DNA from: CAYNUJ01 sp964621225
GTDB lineage: Bacteria > Bacteroidota > Ignavibacteria > Ignavibacteriales > Melioribacteraceae
Direction: 5' to 3'
NCBI GenBank assembly: GCA_964621225.1
Contig: CAZULK010000017.1
Location: 1-30,758, forward strand
DNA length: 30,758 nucleotides
The notes beneath the pieces are model-generated. The model saw only the letters and a program-made list of their open reading frames with translations. It had not been told where the DNA came from and did not search any database. Made by a program: the position numbers and the translations under genes. This document shows positions 7,805 to 15,857 of this stretch, in pieces (within the stretch, counting starts at the first letter, position 1; the number at the start of each line of letters is the position of its first letter).

Positions 7805-9736
7805 ATGATAGATGTAGTTAATCTCTCCGTTCAATTCACCGGAATTCCTCTATTTGAAAATGTAAATTTCAAAATAAATAAAGGGGATAAAATAAGTCTG
7901 GTGGGAGCCAACGGAAGCGGAAAATCCACTCTTCTTAAAATTATTAAAGGAATTGAACAACCCGAAACCGGCAATGTGCTAACACAAAAAGGAATCCGGA
8001 TTGGATATCTTCCCCAGGAATATTTTAATTCGAAACAAAACTTATTATTCCAAGAAGTTCGGGATTCGCTCGATTTCATAGTTGAGTTGGAAACCCGGGA
8101 GAATGAGTTAAACAAATTAATTTCCGGATCCACCGGTGAAGTTCATGAAAAGTATTTGAATGAACTGGGGGAAATACACCATAAAAAAGAACTGGAAAAT
8201 TATTATTCAATTGACGCCGAAATCAAAAAAGTTCTGTTGGGCTTGGGATTCAAGGAAGAAGATTTCTCGAGAAAAATTTCCGAATTTTCCGGCGGTTGGA
8301 TAATGAGAATAGAATTGGCAAAAATTCTATTGGGGAAAAACGATCTCCTTCTTTTGGACGAACCTACCAACCATCTTGATATCGATTCACTCCTTTGGTT
8401 GGAAGATTTTCTCTCCTCTTACAGAGGCGCAATTTTATTGGTCTCTCACGATAAAAACTTTGTTAATAAAATTACGGATAAAACACTTGAGATATTCAAC
8501 AAAAAGATAAATTTCTTCAAGGGCAACTACGATAAATATTTAATTTACAAAGCCGAAAGAGACAAGCAACTGGAAGCAGAAAGAAATAGTAAATTACAAA
8601 AAATAAAAGATACACAAAAATTCATCGAAAGATTCAGGTACAAAGCAAGCAAAGCAAAGCAAGTGCAGAGCAGAATTAAAATGCTCGAGAAGATGGAAGT
8701 TGAAGAAATTGAATCGGACGAGAAAGAAATAAAAATCCGTTTCCCCGCTCCGCCCCGTTCCGGTGTTGTTCCGGTGGAATTGAAGAATGTATCCAAATCC
8801 TTTGGCGAGAAACTCGTATTCGAAAACGTAAACCTTATAATTGAAAGGGGTGATAAAATTGCTTTCGTGGGGCCAAACGGAGCAGGTAAAACAACTCTTT
8901 CAAGAATCATCGGACAAAAGCTTGAACCTACTTCCGGGGAGATAATTTACGGACACAACACTGTCATCTCATTTTTTTCCCAGGAAACCACTGATGATTT
9001 AGACCTCGATTCGGATATCATCTCTCTTATTTACAATGCCGGAAAAGATCTGACTCTCGGTCAAGCCCGCTCGCTATTGGGAGCATTTCTTTTCAGTGAT
9101 GAAGATGTGTTCAAAAAAATAAAAGTCCTTTCGGGAGGAGAAAAAGCAAGAACAGCATTGGCTAAATTGCTCCTTACAGAAGCCAACCTGATAATACTGG
9201 ACGAGCCGACAAATCACTTGGATTACAAGAGTAAAAAAGTGCTACAAGAAGCACTTCAAAACTTTGACGGCACGTTGATAATTGTCTCCCACGATATTGA
9301 TTTCCTTGAACCTATTGTAAATAAAGTAGTTGATATTCGTGATCATAAAATAAAAGAATATGTCGGAGGAATCGATTACTATCTACAAAAGCATTTTGAA
9401 GTAATTGAGCAACCTTCCAAAGCAAATAATAAGAAAGAGAATACAAGGAAGGATACAAAGCGTAAGGAAGCAGAATTAAGGCAAGAAAAATATAAACTGA
9501 CCAAACCGATTATTAAAAAAATCGAATCGTTGGAAAGTCAAATCGAAAACTTGGAAAATGAAAAAATTGAGTTGGAATCGAAACTTGCCGATGAGTCCGT
9601 TTACAGTGTACCGGAAAAATTAAAAGAGACCAATTTAAGATATACTACTGTGAAAGACGAGATAGATGAGTTGACTTTGAAATGGGCTGAGTTGAACGAT
9701 GAACTGGAAGAAATAAATTCCAGATTCGAAGTTTAG
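7805..9736 (+). CDS. ABC-F family ATP-binding protein
   Basis: A 643-residue soluble protein with two ABC ATPase domains and no membrane segments. Walker A motifs are GANGSGKST (34-42) and GPNGAGKTT (about 355-363). Signature motifs are FSGGW in the first domain and LSGGEK in the second, each followed by LDEPTNHLD. The linker between them is long, basic and helical, as expected for the P-site tRNA interaction motif. The C-terminal 110 residues are a coiled coil rich in Lys and Glu. ABC-F proteins act on the ribosome (EttA, Uup, YheS types); the SGGW signature and C-terminal coiled coil fit YheS/Uup-like members. The start ATG is 10 bases past the PorZ-like stop. Confidence 0.92.
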   Translation: MIDVVNLSVQFTGIPLFENVNFKINKGDKISLVGANGSGKSTLLKIIKGIEQPETGNVLTQKGIRIGYLPQEYFNSKQNLLFQEVRDSLDFIVELETRENELNKLISGSTGEVHEKYLNELGEIHHKKELENYYSIDAEIKKVLLGLGFKEEDFSRKISEFSGGWIMRIELAKILLGKNDLLLLDEPTNHLDIDSLLWLEDFLSSYRGAILLVSHDKNFVNKITDKTLEIFNKKINFFKGNYDKYLIYKAERDKQLEAERNSKLQKIKDTQKFIERFRYKASKAKQVQSRIKMLEKMEVEEIESDEKEIKIRFPAPPRSGVVPVELKNVSKSFGEKLVFENVNLIIERGDKIAFVGPNGAGKTTLSRIIGQKLEPTSGEIIYGHNTVISFFSQETTDDLDLDSDIISLIYNAGKDLTLGQARSLLGAFLFSDEDVFKKIKVLSGGEKARTALAKLLLTEANLIILDEPTNHLDYKSKKVLQEALQNFDGTLIIVSHDIDFLEPIVNKVVDIRDHKIKEYVGGIDYYLQKHFEVIEQPSKANNKKENTRKDTKRKEAELRQEKYKLTKPIIKKIESLESQIENLENEKIELESKLADESVYSVPEKLKETNLRYTTVKDEIDELTLKWAELNDELEEINSRFEV

Positions 9737-9785
9737 TGTTTTTATTCTTCCCTTCTTCGTGTAGTAAAGTTAAATCACTCCGGAA

Positions 9786-9872
9786 ATTTCTAAATTTGAA
9801 TGGAGAAAAATAACTCTAAATAAATCTTAAATTGTTATCACTTCGATCTTAGACCTTAATCAATTTAGAAAT
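9786..9872. repeat. 11-bp inverted repeat in a convergent gap
   Basis: ATTTCTAAATT at 9786-9796 is perfectly inverted as AATTTAGAAAT at 9862-9872, separated by 65 bases. It sits between the convergent ABC-F and deacetylase genes. It is AT-rich with a long loop, so it is a weak terminator candidate at best. Confidence 0.3.
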
Positions 9873-10684
9873 CAATTCAAATCGCAAAACCGGTAAAATT
9901 TCAATCCCCTTTTGCCGGCTTCTTCGACAAGGCTCCGGATATAGTCGTAACTAATTTCATATTCAGAGGATGCTTCTTCCACTGGCCGGTGAGCGTAAAA
10001 AACAACTACTGAATTTTCCTCTTTAACTCTATCAAACATTTTTTTAATATCATCGAGACTAATCCCAAAGTTTGTGTCAATTCCCAAAGCTTTTATTACC
10101 CCGGAGGAATCGAATCGATAAAACACATCATCTATTTCATCCGCATTGGTAAACCACATAGAATAAAAATGCCTTTGTTCATCGGCAATATCACGAATCT
10201 TTCTGAATTTTGTTAAGAGTAATGAGTCAGATAGATTTGTATTTAAACCATATGGATAAGAGAATGATTCCGGCTTTATACCATATTTTGAAAGAAGACG
10301 TATCTGTTCGTCAATTTCATTTTTAATTAAAGAATCAAGTTCCGCTTTGCTTGTATATTTGGAAAAGTCAATGTGATGTTCGGAATGAAGTCCGATTTCA
10401 AAACCATCTTTATGTAATTGAACTAAATTATTCAAGGTGGATGTATCCATAAGAGATGTATGATCTACAAAGAAAGTAGCGGTAGCACCGTGATCTATTA
10501 GTAATTTGGATAGCTTGCTCCATTCTTTTACATAATCATCATCGAAAGTTAAGCATACCCCCCCCACCGAATTTTTGACGGGAAGTACTTTTGTATCTTT
10601 GCACGATGTAAATGCAAAAAGGATACTTACAAAAAGGAATAAATACTTCCCGGACAAAAATAATATTTGTTTCGGGTAATTCAT
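9872..10684 (-). CDS. lipid-anchored polysaccharide deacetylase (NodB fold)
   Basis: A 270-residue putative lipoprotein: hydrophobic N-terminus with lipobox FTS-Cys28. The NodB homology domain starts with TFDDD (46-50, the catalytic base and metal Asp), followed by HSEHH (His100 and His104, the other metal ligands). FSYPYG and a late VVFYAHRP supply the remaining active-site loops. Family members remove N- or O-acetyl groups from peptidoglycan or extracellular glycans; the substrate is not evident here. It lies 11 bases behind the ROK kinase on the same strand, suggesting cotranscription and possibly a link to amino-sugar metabolism. The ATG at 10684 gives a proper signal peptide. Confidence 0.87.
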   Translation of the reverse strand: MNYPKQILFLSGKYLFLFVSILFAFTSCKDTKVLPVKNSVGGVCLTFDDDYVKEWSKLSKLLIDHGATATFFVDHTSLMDTSTLNNLVQLHKDGFEIGLHSEHHIDFSKYTSKAELDSLIKNEIDEQIRLLSKYGIKPESFSYPYGLNTNLSDSLLLTKFRKIRDIADEQRHFYSMWFTNADEIDDVFYRFDSSGVIKALGIDTNFGISLDDIKKMFDRVKEENSVVVFYAHRPVEEASSEYEISYDYIRSLVEEAGKRGLKFYRFCDLN

Positions 10685-10695
10685 TTATTCGATAA

Positions 10696-11652
10696 TTATA
10701 ATAATTCCTCGGCAAGTGCGATACCGCCAAGTAAAGGAGCATCGTCGCCCAATTTTGTAGCTCTGATTTTAACACCTTTGCCACAAGATTCTAAAACAGA
10801 CTTGGAGAAAGCATCTTCTACCTTGGGTAGCATGTAATCTCCCATTGCTTCCACAACTCCGCCTCCTAAAACGATGGTGTCTAAATTTAACAATGTAGTA
10901 ACGCTCCCCAATACCGAGCCGGTTACTTTACAAGCATTATCCAAATGCTTCTTAACTATTTTATCACCATCATTTAATGCCTTAGCTAAAACTTTGCTCT
11001 TAATTTGTCTTTTCTTCAACTTAAAAAAGGGATGGTCGGGATATTGATTCACCTCTTTTTTAATGAACTTAACGATGGCAGTTCTGCTAGCTAAATTTTC
11101 GAAGGTTGAGTTTTTCTTTGAAATATTGAAATAACCGTTAGGATGAACTTTCATGTGACCTATTTCCCCGGCATAGAATTTCGATCCTCTGTATAATTTA
11201 TTATCGAAAAGCAGTGCGCCGCCAACGCCCGTTCCTATGAATACAACAAGCATATTCTTTGCTTTATTATTGAATTCGAACTTCTTTATTCCCAAAGCAG
11301 CAAGATTAACATCGTTTTCGATTAACACCGGGATGTTGAAATACTTTTGCAACGCCCTTTTAATATTATAGTTTTGGATATTCAAATTAGGTGCATTTGC
11401 AATAATTCCCGTATTTGGATTCACAGTTCCCGGAACGCCCATGGATACTGCAATAATCTCTTTTTCTGATAATTTATTCTCTTCGATTAATCTGTTAACA
11501 GATTCGGCAATAGTTTTAACTAATTTAGCTTTGCCTTCCTCAACTTTTGTAGGAATTTTTACCCTTGATATAATTTGGCTTTTCTCATTTATTAAAGCGG
11601 ATAGAACCTTTGTACCCCCAAGGTCAACAGTAATAGAATATTTTGATGCCAA
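10696..11652 (-). CDS. ROK family sugar kinase, zinc site lost
   Basis: A 318-residue cytoplasmic kinase of the ROK (repressor, ORF, kinase) family, without the N-terminal helix-turn-helix of ROK repressors. Visible motifs are DLGGTK (10-15, ATP phosphate binding), the catalytic Asp114 in IENDVNLAALG, GTGVGGALL (141-148) and EIGHMKVHPNG with His166. The usual zinc motif C-x-C-G-x2-G-C that follows is absent: the three cysteine positions are Asn176, Ser178 and Thr183, with no gap in the alignment. Glucose or an amino sugar such as N-acetylmannosamine are possible substrates. It heads a two-gene unit with the deacetylase and is divergent from rsmA. Confidence 0.88.
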   Translation of the reverse strand: MASKYSITVDLGGTKVLSALINEKSQIISRVKIPTKVEEGKAKLVKTIAESVNRLIEENKLSEKEIIAVSMGVPGTVNPNTGIIANAPNLNIQNYNIKRALQKYFNIPVLIENDVNLAALGIKKFEFNNKAKNMLVVFIGTGVGGALLFDNKLYRGSKFYAGEIGHMKVHPNGYFNISKKNSTFENLASRTAIVKFIKKEVNQYPDHPFFKLKKRQIKSKVLAKALNDGDKIVKKHLDNACKVTGSVLGSVTTLLNLDTIVLGGGVVEAMGDYMLPKVEDAFSKSVLESCGKGVKIRATKLGDDAPLLGGIALAEELL

Positions 11653-11714
11653 AGCGTACCTCGTTATTTTTGGTGAGCAAAATAAAAGTATTATCTAAAA
11701 TATCCAAAGATTTT

Positions 11715-12473
11715 ATGAAACCACTTAAAAAGTTCGGACAAAACTATCTGAACGATGCAAATATAATAAAAAAAATTGTTGATGAATTTAATCCTCAACA
11801 GAATGATACAATAATCGAAATTGGTCCGGGCAGAGGTGCCTTAACCAAATTGCTATCTGATTCCGGAGCAAATATAATTGCTGTTGAAATCGATACAAGG
11901 GTAATTGAAGGATTGAAAAAAGAATTCCCGAATGTTGAATTCATTAATGATGATTTTTTGAAAATGGACCTGGCTAAATTCGGGACAAATATAAGGGTAA
12001 TAGGAAATATTCCTTACAACATTACCTCCCCTATCTTGTTCAAATTGTTTGAAAATAATAACATAATTCAAGACGCTGTATTGATGATGCAAGACGAGGT
12101 TGCAAAGAGATTGATTGCTAAGCCTAATACAAAAGATTACGGTATACTTTCGGTTTTAACTCAATTCTATACTGATGTAAAATACTGTTTCAAAATTTCC
12201 CCGAATGTTTTTTATCCGAAACCAAAGGTGAATTCGGCAGTAGTTCATTTAATAATTAGTAGTCAATTGCAGTACCCTAATAAATCTTTTTTCAACAAAG
12301 TAGTGAAAGCATCTTTTGGGAACAGAAGAAAAACATTAAAAAATAGCTTAAAGAATAGTATATTTGAAAATTGTGAATTTGAAAATATTGAATTCGATTT
12401 TAGCCGGAGAGCAGAAAATTTATCTCTCGACGAATTCATAAAATTGGCAATATTATTAGAAAATAAAAATTGA
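11715..12473 (+). CDS. rsmA: 16S rRNA dimethyladenosine transferase (KsgA)
   Basis: Dimethylates two adjacent adenosines in the 3' terminal hairpin of 16S rRNA, a late step in small-subunit assembly. The 252-residue protein begins MKPLKKFGQNYL at the ATG at 11715, matching the family N-terminus (usually GQNFL). An upstream in-frame ATG would add 24 unrelated residues. SAM motif I is EIGPGRGALT (35-44), the acidic residue after strand 2 is in VEID, and the catalytic motif is NIPY (98-101). A basic C-terminal rRNA-binding region includes FGNRRKTLKNSL. Its stop overlaps the start of mgtE, so the two are translationally linked. Confidence 0.96.
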   Translation: MKPLKKFGQNYLNDANIIKKIVDEFNPQQNDTIIEIGPGRGALTKLLSDSGANIIAVEIDTRVIEGLKKEFPNVEFINDDFLKMDLAKFGTNIRVIGNIPYNITSPILFKLFENNNIIQDAVLMMQDEVAKRLIAKPNTKDYGILSVLTQFYTDVKYCFKISPNVFYPKPKVNSAVVHLIISSQLQYPNKSFFNKVVKASFGNRRKTLKNSLKNSIFENCEFENIEFDFSRRAENLSLDEFIKLAILLENKN

Positions 12474-13855
12474 ATACAGATAAAAACATATCGCGTGCAA
12501 GGGATGTAATCCAAATTGACAAGGAACTTCTCGAAAATGTTTCCCATTTTGTAGAAGAGCAGGAATCGGGAACCATATTGAATATATTGGCCGATCTCCA
12601 CCCCGCCGATATTGCCGAAATAATCAACCATTTGGATTACGACGATGCGGAATATGTTTTCCATCTATTGGATAACGATACCGCTGCGGAAGTAATAGTT
12701 GAACTTGACGAAGACCTCCGCGAAAAGATTCTCCGTGATATCGATACGGAGAAGATTACCGACATTGTAGATGAACTTGATACGGACGACGCTACGGATA
12801 TTGTAAGCGATCTACCCGAAAAAGTAGCGGATGAAGTTCTTAAAAACATCGACATGGAAGATTCGGAAGATGTTAAAGAACTGCTAAAATATCCGGAGGA
12901 TACCGCCGGCGGTATAATGAGCTCCGATTTTGTTTGGGTCCGGGATAATGTTACAATCCGTGCGGCAATTAGAGAAGTTAGAAACAACAAAGACGAGTTC
13001 GAGCAAATATATCATATTTATGTCTTGGATGAATCTGACAGACTGGTTGGATTTGTTCCTATTAAAGAATTGCTGGTTAATCCTCTTAAAACTCCGATTG
13101 TGGAGGTAATGGATGAGGATCTTATTTATGTAACTCCGGAAGTCGACCAGGAAGAAGTTGCCAACATAATGGAAAAATATGATTTGGTTGCCTTACCTGT
13201 AGTTGACGAAAACAAAGTGATGCTCGGTAGAATTACCATCGATGATATTGTTGACGTAATTCAAGAAGAAGCGGAAGAAGACTTGCAGAAAATGGCCGGT
13301 CTTACCGACGACGAAGAGTATTCGCATTCTACATTAAGAGTATCGGGCATACGGCTCCCTTGGTTAATGGTAAGTTTAATGGGTGAATTATTGAGCGCGG
13401 TTGTTCTTTCGTCTTTCGAAGCATCCATCGAGAAATTGATTGTCGCGAGTTTTTTCATTCCCGTTGTAATGGCGATGGGTGGAAGCTCCGGCAGTCAGGC
13501 TGCGATAGTAATGGTTCGTTCCCTAAGCAACGATGAACTTTGGTTTTCAAAAGCATTTAAAAGATTATGGAAAGAATTCAGAGTTGCAATAATTAACTCT
13601 ATTGCGTGTAGTGCCGTGCTATTGGCTGCAACATATTTTTTCTTTCACTCGGAATTGTTTTTCTCTTCAATTCTTGCGTTATCATTAATGATAATTATGA
13701 TAAACGCGACTATGATCGGTGCCGTAGTCCCGGTATTTTTAAGAAAATTAAATATCGATCCGGCAATCGCTACCGGTCCTTTCGTAACAACCATGAACGA
13801 CGTTTTAGGTTTGCTAATTTATCTTTCTCTGGTAACAATTTTCTTTATTGTGTAA
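12470..13855 (+). CDS. mgtE: MgtE family magnesium transporter
   Basis: A 461-residue Mg2+ channel/transporter. The first 130 residues form the acidic helical MgtE N domain (LHPADIAEIINHLD, EKITDIVDELDTDDA). Two CBS domains follow at about 140-265, which gate the pore in response to cytoplasmic Mg2+. Five hydrophobic helices at about 285-460 form the pore, including MAMGGSSGSQAA, the region of the selectivity signature. The start is TTG at 12470, overlapping the rsmA stop (TTGA); no ATG occurs before residue 110 or so, and the family length fits. It is cotranscribed with rsmA and the PAP2 gene, 6 bases apart. Confidence 0.94.
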   Translation: MNTDKNISRARDVIQIDKELLENVSHFVEEQESGTILNILADLHPADIAEIINHLDYDDAEYVFHLLDNDTAAEVIVELDEDLREKILRDIDTEKITDIVDELDTDDATDIVSDLPEKVADEVLKNIDMEDSEDVKELLKYPEDTAGGIMSSDFVWVRDNVTIRAAIREVRNNKDEFEQIYHIYVLDESDRLVGFVPIKELLVNPLKTPIVEVMDEDLIYVTPEVDQEEVANIMEKYDLVALPVVDENKVMLGRITIDDIVDVIQEEAEEDLQKMAGLTDDEEYSHSTLRVSGIRLPWLMVSLMGELLSAVVLSSFEASIEKLIVASFFIPVVMAMGGSSGSQAAIVMVRSLSNDELWFSKAFKRLWKEFRVAIINSIACSAVLLAATYFFFHSELFFSSILALSLMIIMINATMIGAVVPVFLRKLNIDPAIATGPFVTTMNDVLGLLIYLSLVTIFFIV

Positions 13856-13861
13856 TTTGAT

Positions 13862-14797
13862 ATGAAAGATTTCCTGAAAGTACTTTTCCCAACTGACGTA
13901 ATCGTAATTTTCTTCTACACAGGTCTATCCATCACAAATATCATTTTTTCAAACGTTGTAGAACCTTGGGCAGAATTTATATTCTATAACTTCATTTTAA
14001 TGTCGGCAATTGTATTTGTAGCGTATAAGGATCATTCCACCGGAAAAATGATCTGGAAACAATTGCATTATTGGTACTTAGTCCCTTTGGTATTTCTAAC
14101 ATTCAAAGAAATTTATTTCATGATAAAGCCTATACGGGGCGTTGATTATGATCATATTTTAATTAGCATTGACAGATTCATTTTCGGAACCGATCCCACA
14201 CATGCACTTTACAGTATTGCAAATCCATATTTAACTGAATTGCTTCAAATTGTATATGCTACATTTTTCTTCCTCCCGGTTATTTTGGCAATCGATTTAA
14301 TGCTAAACGATAGATGGGAAGAAGTTACTTTTGCAACTTACTCAGTTGTATGGGGTTTCATTTTGTCTTACATCGGTTACTTTATTGTTCCGGCAATTGG
14401 ACCAAGATTTACTCTTCATGATTTCCTTTCAACAAATCAAGAATTACCGGGACTATTCCTTACAAATTATTTGAGAGATATCGTGAATGCCGGTGAATCG
14501 ATAACATCAACAGCGAAGAATGCCGCAGAAATTGTTCAAAGGGATGTATTCCCTTCGGGTCATACACAGATGACTTTGATAGTAATGTATCTTGCAGTTA
14601 AAATGAAGACAAAATCACGTTGGTTTTTCATTCCCAATGGCACGTTGCTAATATTTTCCACGGTTTATTTAAGATACCATTACGTAGCAGATGTATTGGG
14701 TGGAATTTTATTTATGATATTGACAATGTGGACCGGGCCAATTATCTATAACTGGTGGATGGAAAAGATAGGAGGGAAAAAATTTGAGCTTGGCTAA
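13862..14797 (+). CDS. PAP2-family membrane phosphatase-like protein
   Basis: A 311-residue membrane protein with roughly six to seven hydrophobic helices. The PAP2 core motifs are PSGHTQ (about 229-234, with the catalytic His) and RYHYVADVLGG (about 270-280, the nucleophile His and its Asp). The first motif, KxxxxxxRP, is not obvious; GPRFTLHDF near residue 180 may stand in its place. Related proteins dephosphorylate undecaprenyl or phosphatidate pyrophosphates, or transfer inositol phosphate (Aur1-like). The substrate is unknown. It ends the rsmA-mgtE unit, and its stop overlaps the last bases of the convergent cysteine-rich gene. Confidence 0.86.
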   Translation: MKDFLKVLFPTDVIVIFFYTGLSITNIIFSNVVEPWAEFIFYNFILMSAIVFVAYKDHSTGKMIWKQLHYWYLVPLVFLTFKEIYFMIKPIRGVDYDHILISIDRFIFGTDPTHALYSIANPYLTELLQIVYATFFFLPVILAIDLMLNDRWEEVTFATYSVVWGFILSYIGYFIVPAIGPRFTLHDFLSTNQELPGLFLTNYLRDIVNAGESITSTAKNAAEIVQRDVFPSGHTQMTLIVMYLAVKMKTKSRWFFIPNGTLLIFSTVYLRYHYVADVLGGILFMILTMWTGPIIYNWWMEKIGGKKFELG

Positions 14798-15141
14798 TAA
14801 ACTCCCAGATCAACTTTCCGGATTGTATCGACAATCAAAGGAAAATACCTATCCAGCGAACAATTTGCATCCTTTCTTACGGAACATCCTCCTTCATCGG
14901 ATTTATCCCGGCATTCGGAACAGATGGTATTTTTTAATTCATCGTATTGTTCCCAAATATTATCGGATTCCAAATTGTGAACCAACTCAACTATCTTTTT
15001 GTAATGAAACTCAAGGGCACAGATTTCATCATTCAGAAGTGTGCAATCACCGTCTTGCGAATCAACGCAAACGGCACAAACGTTTTCTCTCAATGCTTCG
15101 ATATAATTTTTCATGATGTTCTTTATTTTGTCATTTAACAT
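14794..15141 (-). CDS. cysteine-rich protein with duplicated four-Cys module
   Basis: A 115-residue soluble, acidic protein that I do not recognise. It contains exactly eight cysteines in two modules. The first runs C-x2-C-x7-C-x7-C from VCAVC to ICALE; the second runs C-x2-C-x8-C-x7-C from ICSEC to NCSLD. Each is followed by a similar helix (HYKKIVELVHNLE and YFPLIVDTIRKVD), so the protein looks like an internal duplication of about 36 residues after a short N-terminal helix. Zinc or iron-sulfur binding is a reasonable inference. The ATG at 15141 has no clear ribosome-binding site; ATG at 15114 is an alternative. It is divergent from ubiE and overlaps the PAP2 stop by four bases. Confidence 0.72.
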   Translation of the reverse strand: MLNDKIKNIMKNYIEALRENVCAVCVDSQDGDCTLLNDEICALEFHYKKIVELVHNLESDNIWEQYDELKNTICSECRDKSDEGGCSVRKDANCSLDRYFPLIVDTIRKVDLGVY

Positions 15142-15176
15142 ATGTATAATAATTCAAAAAAATTTTAGTTTCAAAC

Positions 15177-15857
15177 ATGGATAAAAAAAACAGAGTACAA
15201 AGAATATTCGATTCGATTTCACCGAAATATGACCTGCTTAACCATCTTTTGAGTGCGGGCATAGATTTTTATTGGCGTAAGAAGGCACTAAAACTTACTA
15301 AAATAGATAAAAATGCTAAACTGCTGGATGTAGCTTGCGGCACGGGTGATTTTGCAATAGCGGCTAAAAAGCGGGGTGTAAAAAATATTACGGGCGCTGA
15401 CCTCTCAATCAATATGTTAAAAATATTTTCCGAAAAAACCGGTGATATTAAAGGAAGAACTGTTCAATGCGTTGCAGAACATCTTCCATTCAAGGATGAA
15501 TCTTTTACGAATATCACTGTGGCATTTGGAGTAAGAAATTTTTATGATATTTTGGAAGGATTTAAATCATTCAACCGCGTTCTATGCAAAGGAGGGAAAG
15601 CAACAATCGTCGAATTCCGGATGCCCACAAACTTCTTCATAAAAGCTATATATACTTTCTATTTCACAAAGATACTTCCTCTTGTAGGAAGAATAATCAG
15701 CAAAGATCCGGAAGCCTATACTTATTTACCCGAATCAGTGCAGGACTTTGATAAAAAGATAAACCTACCGTCGTTGTTGAAAGAGGCTGGGTTTAATTCG
15801 GTTGAATACAAAGCACTAACGTTCGGAATAGTACAAGTAGTAATTGGAGAAAAATAA
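15177..15857 (+). CDS. ubiE: demethylmenaquinone methyltransferase (UbiE/MenG)
   Basis: A 226-residue SAM-dependent C-methyltransferase that performs the last step of menaquinone synthesis. It has the family opening VQRIFDSISPKYDLLNHLLS, SAM motif I LDVACGTGD (50-58), the acidic residue in ADLS and the subfamily segment FGVRNFYDILEGF. The C-terminal SVQDFDKKINLPSLLKEAGF is also typical. With no ubiquinone genes nearby and a likely Ignavibacteria host, menaquinone is the probable product (menG is an equally good name). Its stop codon abuts the stop of the convergent Ig-like lipoprotein gene with no intervening base. Confidence 0.93.
   Translation: MDKKNRVQRIFDSISPKYDLLNHLLSAGIDFYWRKKALKLTKIDKNAKLLDVACGTGDFAIAAKKRGVKNITGADLSINMLKIFSEKTGDIKGRTVQCVAEHLPFKDESFTNITVAFGVRNFYDILEGFKSFNRVLCKGGKATIVEFRMPTNFFIKAIYTFYFTKILPLVGRIISKDPEAYTYLPESVQDFDKKINLPSLLKEAGFNSVEYKALTFGIVQVVIGEK

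Noticed and set aside
11643..11714. Upstream start for rsmA
   Set aside because: It adds 24 residues unrelated to the family and lies within nine bases of the divergent ROK start; MKPLKKFGQNYL is the family N-terminus.
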